Assembly: GCF_932526225.1 (NCBI RefSeq)
Contig: NC_064043.1
Span: 15,684,085-15,748,084 of the forward strand
DNA length: 64,000 bases
Direction: 5' to 3'
Source of the DNA: Nematostella vectensis
Lineage: Eukaryota > Cnidaria > Anthozoa > Actiniaria > Edwardsiidae
The notes under the pieces were generated by a model that was not told the DNA's origin, did not search any database, and worked only from the letters and a program-made list of their open reading frames with translations. The translations under genes were made by a program, and so were the position numbers. Shown in pieces: positions 56,544-64,000 of the stretch. The stretch's first letter is position 1, and each line of letters starts with the position of its first letter.

Positions 56544-58898
56544 CAGCCTAGTCCCAGGCGTTCTTATCAGGTTTCCTGTGGATAGTAAGAGTTGTGACGT
56601 CACAGGAAACCATCTCCCCCAACGCCTAGTGAAATTCGCCAAATCCAAAATGGCGACCAGAGAATAGCGAATATGCTGCAGGAAAATCAACCTTATGCAA
56701 AAGTAGCAAACGGAGGAATACGTTCAAAGACGCTTGTATTTTATGGGTTGGCCTGGCTGTTTTACCTCGAAGATTCGATGAGATGTTTGGAGGAGTTTGT
56801 TCCACGCATAACCGCACACATTCTCATATTGGTCATCTTTGATAATTTCTCAGCGGTGTTCAGAACGAACTGACACTCTTGGTAATGACTTATTTTAGCT
56901 GTTTCAATGTCAACCTTAGTTCCAGATTTTATACTTAAACTTTTTGTTTGTTGGCGATGATAAAGAGAAACACTGCAGCTTTTGTTGTTTTGTTTTTAAC
57001 TGTAATTGTTTTTCGGAATGTTCAGTTCCACCCTGTCCTCATGTTCTACCCTTGTCCTCATGTTCCACCTTTGTCCTCATGTTCCACCTTTGTCCTCAAT
57101 AGCTAGTTGATAATCTTATCCGGGTGTTGTTTTAGCAATAAAGTGTTAGTATTCGAAGCCTTTTCAAATGGCAGTCCAGCTTCTTTCAAAGGGAACAACC
57201 TTTGGTCTCAAAAAAATAAAACTATTTGATATTTTTTTACTCAAAAAGTTTGAATAAGTCTTCTGAAGGGGAAACAAGAAGTCCAAGTTCTTTATCTTGA
57301 AATTTAAACCATTTTGATTTTGATATAAACCAATGTTTGAGCTTATAATTGTTCTCAAGTCTGGCACAAAGCTAGGGGTGAGGGTAGGGGGCGGATGCTT
57401 CCCACTCAACCAACACCTGGGTATGCAAGGGTGATCAATGCATGATGCACTACATGAGGCTAACATCAACTAATCACTGAATTTTTATTTTATTTTTATT
57501 GTTGCCACTAAATTTACCCTTAAAAATCACTCCAGTATATCCCAAGTTGCCCTTGTCTTTAACAGATCAGGTGATTGTATAAAGGCTTTTATCAGACCAT
57601 TTTGTGTCATTCCTATAATCTCACAGAGAGCTGCATGTGCTGGTAGCAATAGAAAGAAATAGTTAATGGCCAAAATATTAGACTGTAGTTTCTGGTAGGA
57701 ATAGATGGGACACGATGATGACATTTCAATTAGTTTATGTTATGCAAGAGTTGAAAGCTCTACTAAAAATAATGTCATCAAGCAAGTAAGCAGGCCTGTA
57801 GCTAGGTGAAAAAGGGGAATTTGGTCAAACTAACCCACTTTACTGGGAGTTGTGTTCAAATGAAAGATAAATTAGTATCACTGTAGGCTAAGGGGAACTG
57901 GGATACCTAGGTAGTACCACTGCAACAGAAGAAACCTGAGAGAAAAATGGTTTGCTGAAAAGCAAAACTAAACCCCTAAAAAAATCTTACTATAATGGCC
58001 CATGATTTTCAAAGTACACCCCACCAGGCTAATGTTTTTCAACAGCTACTCTTGTAAAATAATGAGCCCCCCCCCCAAAAAAAAAAAAAATATATATATA
58101 TATAAATAAATAAATAAAAAACATCCATCATGCAAATGTAGTGAATAAAATACTGCTCAAGTGACTTCGGAGACCTAAAAAACTAATTAGACACATTCGT
58201 TTAGTATTCTACAGGACTGATCAAAGGATTCTATAACAAACAACCAAGATATTCAAAAGTATGAAAATGAAACTTTATTCAATAACACATACTGTATAGC
58301 ACAGATAGCAGGGTTATTTAGATTTATAGCTAAGATAAAACTATTGCCATCAAGAATTTAATCACAAAATATTTTTTTGCTGGCTGCATAAAGTCAAAAC
58401 ACGATGGATTTCGATTCTTGACTTCTCCACATTTATTAAAATAACTTTAGTTATACATGGAAACATAACTCGCGAAAGAAATAAAAAAAAATACAAATGA
58501 GATCAACTTAGCTGTAACAAGAGGAAAGTGGCATGGGGAAGATTTTTACAAATGCGGAGTAGATTCCAGCGACGATCAAAACAAGTCTCGACTCAATTTT
58601 CTCCAAAATTCGGAGCTTCGTGCAAGCTTTTACGATGAAAATAGAAGCAAACAAACCCCAAAATGTGTAGAGGATGCTTTCCTTTCTCGGGAAACAAGCC
58701 CTAAGTCGTGAAATGACAAATATCTAAGCCGTGAGGTCTACGCGTAGGCAAGGTAAAATCAGGGACCGTTTTGAGAAATCAGGGACTTTTGGCGAATTTC
58801 ACTAGGCGTTCTGTGGGTGAGCTCGTCCGAGCCCCCAGGCTACCTCACGGTTTATTCTGAGCACAGGAAACCCGGTAAGAGCGCCTGGGACTAGGCTG
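56544..58898. mobile_element. 2.36 kb TIR element inserted in the same minisatellite
   Basis: Left end CAGCCTAGTCCCAGGCGTTC; right end reverse-complemented CAGCCTAGTCCCAGGCGCTC; similarity runs about 38 bp (through GGTTTCCTGTG). A second matching pair (AACGCCTAGTGAAATTCGCC) lies about 85 bases inside each end. AATAAAG occurs immediately outside both ends, a possible 7-8 bp target duplication. Interior: a 66-residue frame at 56673-56873, a 19 bp repeat (GTTCCACCTTTGTCCTCAT, 57026-57100) and AT-rich sequence. No transposase recognised; hAT- or P-like families are possible. Confidence 0.75.
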
Positions 58899-59060
58899 AA
58901 TAAAGGGCAGATCTGCTTGAGTGCGTAAGCGGACGACGATTCCAGCGCCGAGCTTTTGTTTTGCCGAACAATATGACATATTTGTTTGTGCAACAGAAAC
59001 TCCATTTGAAATAAACTGGTTGAAACCTATTGAACGGACTCATTTAGTCAACGTCGAATC

Positions 59061-59856
59061 TTCCCTGCTAGCAGAGGCCTCTTTTCTCTGTATTTCGCTG
59101 GGCTGGAGTTCGCGAGGAAAAGATACCTCTGCCATGGGTCGAACCTGTTTCTGTTGCGCATGCGTGAGCGTTAATAAGCGACCGACGTGCCAAAACCCGT
59201 ACCATCGCGCGAAAGCTGTCAATATGCTTTGCATGGGTTTAGTCGGAAATCATGAATCAAACTCCGGTTAGTTCTCCTCTTCGAAAAAAAAAAACAACTG
59301 TTCAATTTCAATCACCTAAAATGTCACTAAAAAGATTGAGCAACAAACGCAGCAAAGACGAGTTTTGTCTTGTTTGTGGGATTAATTTCAAGACATCTGG
59401 GCAGGCGAGTTTCTTCAATGTAAATATCGCACAGTTGGATTCGAAGAAAATGTTACAAAACTTTTTGGTAAAATTAGATCAGCTATTCCCAGAAGAATAT
59501 GCAAAACCTGTAAACGGAAGATTGACTCGTTTGTCAAAAGAGAGAAAATTCTGAATGAAGATAAGGCATTGAATGGCTTCTTTTTATAATTCGTCGCGTG
59601 ATATTTCTACGGAGGACGCCGTTTCGAATGCGGGCTTATTATCCGGCAGCGGATATACGTTTCATGCATGCGCTAGTCATTGTAGGCTCAAAATAGTGGC
59701 CAGTAATTAATGAACGGAGCATGCGCTCTGGATCTCGTCCACGATCGTGGACGGCGGTTTGATCAAACGAACGTGCGACCCATGGCAGAGGTATCTTTTC
59801 CTCGCGAACTCCAGCCCAGCGAAATACAGAGAAAAGAGGCCTCTGCTAGCAGGGAA
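59061..59856. mobile_element. MULE-like element with 80 bp inverted ends and 9 bp target duplication
   Basis: Left arm 59061-59141 (TTCCCTGCTAGCAGAGGCCT onward, ending CCATGGGTCG) is the near-perfect inverse of 59776-59856. Both sides are flanked by CGTCGAATC (59052-59060 and 59857-59865). Long terminal repeats and a 9 bp duplication are typical of Mutator-like elements. It encodes no transposase, but contains a zinc-finger-like coding frame. Confidence 0.85.
59252..59588 (+). pseudogene. Zinc-finger-like (CxxC...CxxC) small gene with a frameshift, inside the MULE-like element
   Basis: The frame starts MNQTPVSSPLRKKKTTVQFQ, has a basic stretch, then CLVCGINF followed by a helix-like QLDSKKMLQNFLVKLDQLF. 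In that frame it ends at 59554 without a second cysteine pair. In the +1-shifted frame overlapping the end, IPRRICKTCKRKIDSFVKRE continues to KALNGFFL and a stop near 59588. A CxxC, about 40 residues, then a CKTCKRK pair is the layout of ZAD-like zinc domains in insect and cnidarian proteins. So one base appears lost or gained near 59487-59492. It may be a pseudogene, a recoded frame or a sequencing error. I infer the domain from the pattern only. Confidence 0.5.
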
Positions 59857-59892
59857 CGTCGAATCCGAATTCTGGCCGAAATAAATAGATGA

Positions 59893-60062
59893 CGCGGCGC
59901 GGCAAGAGAGCGACGTATGTATCGGGCCGTAGACTCGGCGCGGCAAGAGAGCGACGTATGTATCAGGCCTTAGACTCGGCGCGGCAAGAGAGCGACGTAT
60001 GTATTGGGCATTAGGCTCGGCGCGGCAAGAGAGCGACGTATGTATCGGGCCTTAGACTCGGC
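59893..60062. repeat. 41 bp minisatellite
   Basis: Four copies of GGCGCGGCAAGAGAGCGACG plus TATGTATCGGGCCTTAGACTC with few substitutions. Confidence 0.95.
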
Positions 60063-60179
60063 ACATGAAAAGTCTACTCAATAAAAAAAAATATGTCCAC
60101 ATCTAGATTTGCTGCAAGTCACTCACATCGAGACGGGATTCACTAAAGGATCGCGTTACACCACCTGCAATCCATTGAG

Positions 60180-60440
60180 TTAATGGTCTGCTAGAGGACT
60201 CGCGACTCGTCACAGACCCATGGTCTGCTAGAGGACTCGCGACTCGTCACAGACCCATGGTCTGCTAGAGGACTCGTCAGAGACACATGGTCTGCTAGAG
60301 GACTCGTGACTCGTCACAGACCCATGGTCTGCTAGAGGACTCGTGACTCGTCACAGACCCATGGTCTGATAGGGGACTCGTGACTCCGTCACAGGCCCAT
60401 GGTCTGCTAGAGGACTCGTAACTCGTCACAGACCCCAGGT
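60180..60440. repeat. 37 bp minisatellite
   Basis: About seven copies of CCATGGTCTGCTAGAGGACT plus CGCGACTCGTCACAGAC, one of them short. Confidence 0.95.
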
Positions 60441-60729
60441 ATGAGCAGGAACCTTTAAGTGTGTTGCTCTTTTGAAGAGTGAATTATATCAACGAGCAGT
60501 CCAAATGTATAAATTCTTTGTAGCTTCTTTAACCACCAGGACATTCTAAGTCTATAATATCCCTGGGATCAGCCTAACGTGGACCGCTGCACAGGAGAAT
60601 ACGCCATGAACGCTCTGATTTTTAACGATGAGTGGCGACACTAGATTCACGTATTACCGAACCCTTGAATGCGAAGACAATTTTAAGGAATTTTATCCAT
60701 TCTGTGTCAGCTCTTCATTTTCTTGTTGG

Positions 60730-63700
60730 TCACGATATGGATCTGAGTAGCACAAATCGACAAATCAAAAGGCGGTTTTTTGTGGATGAATATTGTGTTG
60801 GGGATGTCAGATAACCCACCTCGCTTAGGATAATCCAGTTGGGCGTGGGATGGGTTAGGACGCGTATCATGAGCTCTACTGTGTTGGTGATATCACTAGC
60901 GACCGTCCCATCAGCAATCCCGAACTTGTTGAAGATGCCTACGACCTTGTACGCGGAGACTGGGTACTCGTTGCGTGTGTAGTTTTTCTTCGCTTCCGGA
61001 GATGAACCAGCTGGGAGATCTGTAACATCACATGGTTAAACTTGATGCGGAGGGGGGCATTGTCCAGGGTGGAGGGGGGCATTGTCCAGGGTGGAGGGGG
61101 GCATAGTGTGGGGTGGAGGGGGGCATAGTGGGGGTGGAGGGGGGCATAGTGGGGGTGGAGGGGGGCATAGTGGGGGGTGGAGGGGGGCATAGTGGGGGGT
61201 GGAGGGGGGCATAGTGGGGGGTGGAGGGGGGCATAGTGGGGGTGGAGGGGGGCATAGTGCAGGGTGGAGGGGGGCATAGTGGGGGTGGAGGGGGGGCATA
61301 GTGCAGGGTGGAGGGGGGAATAGTGGGGGTGGAGGGGGGCATAGTGCGGGGTGGAGGGGGGCATAGTGGGGGTGGAGGGGGGCATAGTGCGGGGTGGAGG
61401 GGGGCATAGTGGGGGTGGGCATAGTGGGGGATGGAGGGGGGCATAGTGGGGGTGGAGGGGGGCATAGTGGGGGTAGAGGGGGGCATAGTGGGGGTGGAGG
61501 GGGGCATAGTGGGGGTGGAGGGGGGCATAGTGGGGGTGGAGGGGGGCATAGTGGGGGTGGAGGGGGGCATAGTGGGGTGGAGGGGGGCATAGTGGGGTGG
61601 AGGGGGGCATAGTGGGGGTGGAGGGGGGCATAGTGGAGGTGGAGGGGGGCATAGTGGGGGTGGAGGGGGGCATAGTGGGGGTGGAGGGGGGCATAGTGGG
61701 GGTGGAGGGGGGCATAGTGGGGGTGGAGGGGGGCATAGTGGGGGTGGAGGGGGGCATAGTGGGGGTGGAGGGGGGCATAGTGGGGGTGGAGGGGGGCATA
61801 GTGGGGGTGGAGGGGGGCATAGTGGGGGTGGAGGGGGGCATAGTGGGGGTGGAGGGGGGCATAGTGGGGGTGGAGGGGGGGCATAGTGCGGGGTGGAGGG
61901 GGGCATAGTGGAGGTGGAGGGGGGCATAGTGGGGGGTGGAGGGGGGCATAGTGGGGGGTGGAGGGGGGCATAGTGGGGGTGGAGGGGGCATAGTGGGGGG
62001 TGGAGGGGGGCATAGTGGGGGGTGGAGGGGGACATATTGGGGATGGAGGGGGGCATAGTGGGGGTGGAGGGGGGCATAGTGGGGTGGAGGGGGGCATAGT
62101 GGGGGTGGAGGGGGGGCACCCCCTTCGGACACCAAATAGCGTCTCCAGCACATTTTACTACACGCCTGGTTGTGACCAAAAATGTTTACGAAAATACTAG
62201 TTACTAAAAGAAATTCCGAATATAACAGTCAAAAAATCAAGGGTTAAAAATAATGGCTTAGCCCACAATCTTGTGCAAAACGGCAGATAATTTTCTGGAA
62301 GACGCAAGTTAACCACTGTAAACACCCCCTCCCCCCTAAATCAATGTTGTTTATGAGAAGCGTTTATACTTGATGACCTTCTAAGCAGCATAGTCGTGGG
62401 GGGAGAGGGATGTTTTGCGCGAAAAACATTTAAACGTGGTGATTTCATCAAAATTCCCTACATCTTTTGCACAAGATAGCAGCAGGTCCACACCCACAAC
62501 TACGGCCCTTAGTGTTACAGTTTGTAAATAGCGAATAAATTTCTGATTCACATCTTACCTGGTAGTCTGATAGCGGTCTGCTTACTGTCAGCAGACATCA
62601 CTTCCACAGTAGCGTTACGTATTATATCTCCTGGATGTTCGTGATTGCCTGTCTTGAACCGAAATCTGGAGGACATGAGAAAGTTTTATGATATGGAGAT
62701 ATATAAGAATTATATATGTTTAATGTTTAATAATTACATAACAAACATATAGGGTGATATCCATTCCTATGACGCCACCCACATGTGGAGGGAATAATGA
62801 CTATAAACTTACGATTTAATATCGATTGGTTCATCAAACTGCATCCGTATGACGTCACCCACATGTGGAGGGTAGCACCAAAAGAACGTCTGCCCCGTGT
62901 ATGCACGGTCGATACGGAATTGTTGGTAGTTCTCAAGGGTAGTGAACACGTTCGCCTTTGGGTTCAGGTGAGCTTGGAATAGTGGCGCTTTCTTAAAGTC
63001 TTTATCCTGTGACAGGAAAAAATAGGCCCACAAGGGCGTTCAAGTATCAATAGTGAAAGCATAAATTTCGTTAGTTTGATTTACTGATGAGTTACAGTTA
63101 TCAAAGTTCAGTAGAATTAGCTACACTTACAATAAGATTCTGACGCTTTCCTTTGAGGGAAGACTCTTTGCCAACATGCTGGAACTGGGATGGTTTGAAG
63201 CGGATTCGAAGCTGACTCTTTTCGCGGTTACAGTGTGCCTGACAAAATATTAGATAGAATTGTCCGAGAAAGTTCACGTCAGATGTACATGTAATTAGGA
63301 GAACTACTACTACTAAGTCATCAAATAGAATTCTCTCAGTTTATAGGAGAACTAGGGAAAGGAGGGCAGGTGCAGTAGAAGCTGAACCATACTATTTCCT
63401 GAACTGTTTTTTTGTGATATTCACTTGGTTCTTCTCTGGGTTGCACGCTTGGACCCTCAGGATGTGACACTCACCTGGTCTTTCTCTGGGTTGCACACTC
63501 GGACCCACAGAATGTGATCCAGGAGCCAATCCACTGGCTTGTCCTTGTGAAACATCAGAAAGAACTCTATTAACTTGTTAAGATCCGTAGAGCGAAACAA
63601 CTTTCCTGTCAAAACAAAAGACTCTGAGTATCATTTCTAGGATGATTCAGGCCAGTCCAATTTCCGAACATTTTGAATGAAGCATTGATAGAAAGAATTG

Positions 63701-64000
63701 GTGTATTGGGGGTAAAGGGGTGTGTAGCAGAGTGTGTAGTGCGTGGAAGAGGATAATTCTTCATAGAACAAAAACAGGCCACCTATATCTCAACCTGAAA
63801 AAATGTCTTCATAAACAGCTAGGGCAATTTCACAGTACTTGTTCATGTTTGCATGAGGGGAACCATAATTTTATATTTGAATGGACAACATTGATTTGAA
63901 ATTGATACATAATTGTTTCTGTGTGCAGTGCCTATTACGCTCAGTAACGGATTTAACAGCACTGTCCTTCTCTAGTATGTCATAAGGTTACCTATAAATC
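60730..64000 (-). CDS. MGAT4: MGAT4-type N-acetylglucosaminyltransferase, C-terminal part
   Basis: Partial gene, running off the right edge. Exons in gene order: 64000-63992 (partial), 63605-63475, 63238-63131, 63006-62813, 62665-62559 and 61019-60730 (stop TGA 60730-60732). The protein reads [22 protein letters not shown], then [91 protein letters not shown] and [11 protein letters not shown]. This matches the end of the catalytic region and the C-terminal lectin-like domain of alpha-1,3-mannosyl-glycoprotein beta-1,4-GlcNAc transferases (Golgi, branching of N-glycans). After SEVGYL the sequence diverges from what I recall of the family. The last intron is filled by a 1.1 kb G-rich minisatellite, and a donor junction is duplicated at 63420-63519. 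Confidence 0.9.
61046..62122. repeat. 20-21 bp G-rich minisatellite in the last MGAT4 intron
   Basis: About 52 copies of GGGGGGCATAGTGGGGGTGG plus A, with 19-22 bp variants (GTGGGG, GTGCGGG, GTGCAGGG). G runs on the plus strand are C runs in the transcript. All long proline-rich frames across it on the minus strand are artefacts of the repeat. Confidence 0.98.
63420..63519. repeat. 50 bp tandem duplication of an MGAT4 exon end and donor
   Basis: 63470-63519 contains the end of the MGAT4 exon 63605-63475 and its GTGAGT donor (minus strand). 63420-63469 is a diverged copy (TTCTCTGGGTTGCACGCTTG against TTCTCTGGGTTGCACACTCG), with the donor now GTGAAC/GTGAAT-like. Confidence 0.85.

Noticed and set aside
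8736-60440. CRISPR-like regular repeats
   Set aside because: Units are contiguous with no unique spacers, and the DNA is eukaryotic; these are minisatellites.
60939-62179. Proline/histidine-rich frames of about 400 residues on the minus strand
   Set aside because: Produced by the G-rich 20-21 bp minisatellite in the MGAT4 intron. Only the first ~80 residues on the 61019 side belong to a real exon.

Overview
This is eukaryotic nuclear DNA. It has long spliced genes with GT-AG introns, AATAAA-type poly(A) signals, abundant minisatellites, poly-G/poly-C tracts and DNA transposons. The gene set (WDR82, an ERdj4/DNAJB9 J-protein, cereblon, an MGAT4-type glycosyltransferase, an apple/PAN-domain secreted protein) is metazoan. 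The protein flavour and transposon types (Kolobok with TTAA sites, pogo/Tigger, Harbinger MITEs) suggest an anthozoan cnidarian such as a sea anemone. That assignment is an inference from memory, not a search result.

Layout. 1-7.4 kb: minisatellites, MITE-like inverted repeats, a PAN-domain secreted protein (minus strand, 3908-4228) and a 69-residue membrane protein (6264-6473). 7.4-18.9 kb: complete nine-exon WDR82 on the plus strand. Its introns hold a Harbinger-like MITE, a tRNA-derived sequence with head-to-head minisatellites, and a 5.2 kb Kolobok-type transposon (10546-15732) with TTAA duplication, matching ends, a three-exon transposase and a second four-exon small gene. 20.0-22.1 kb: DNAJB9 (minus), convergent with WDR82 and head-to-head with cereblon (CRBN, plus, 23.1-30.2 kb, 12 exons).

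A 12.9 kb block, from the WDR82 seventh intron to just past CRBN (18232-31113), is present again at 35140-49081. The two copies are separated by a 4.0 kb element with long inverted arms and a very C-poor plus strand (31114-35139). Copy 2 carries the lesions: WDR82 is only exons 8-9 with a mutated acceptor, DNAJB9 has lost 14 residues including the HPD motif, and a CRBN intron has lost its pyrimidine tract. A 1.17 kb pogo/Tigger-type element carrying a HIRAN-like gene has also inserted into another CRBN intron. 49-60 kb: minisatellites (including about 71 copies of a 34 bp unit), nested TTAA and TIR elements, and a MULE-like element with a 9 bp target duplication carrying a zinc-finger-like gene. 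60.7-64 kb: the C-terminal exons of an MGAT4-like gene (minus), running off the right edge.

The most striking pattern is that many minisatellites begin exactly at exon boundaries and copy the splice site or stop codon. Examples are the WDR82 exon 2 and exon 6 donors, the CRBN exon 11 and exon 12 acceptors, the CRBN stop codon and an MGAT4 donor. They generate strings of decoy splice sites, most of which would give premature stops. One (WDR82 exon 2) would insert 14-residue repeats in frame. Second, inner repeats of the 4 kb palindromic element differ from the outer ones almost only by plus-strand C-to-T changes, the mark expected of one-strand cytosine deamination. Third, three transposon insertions carry cargo genes that are not transposases.
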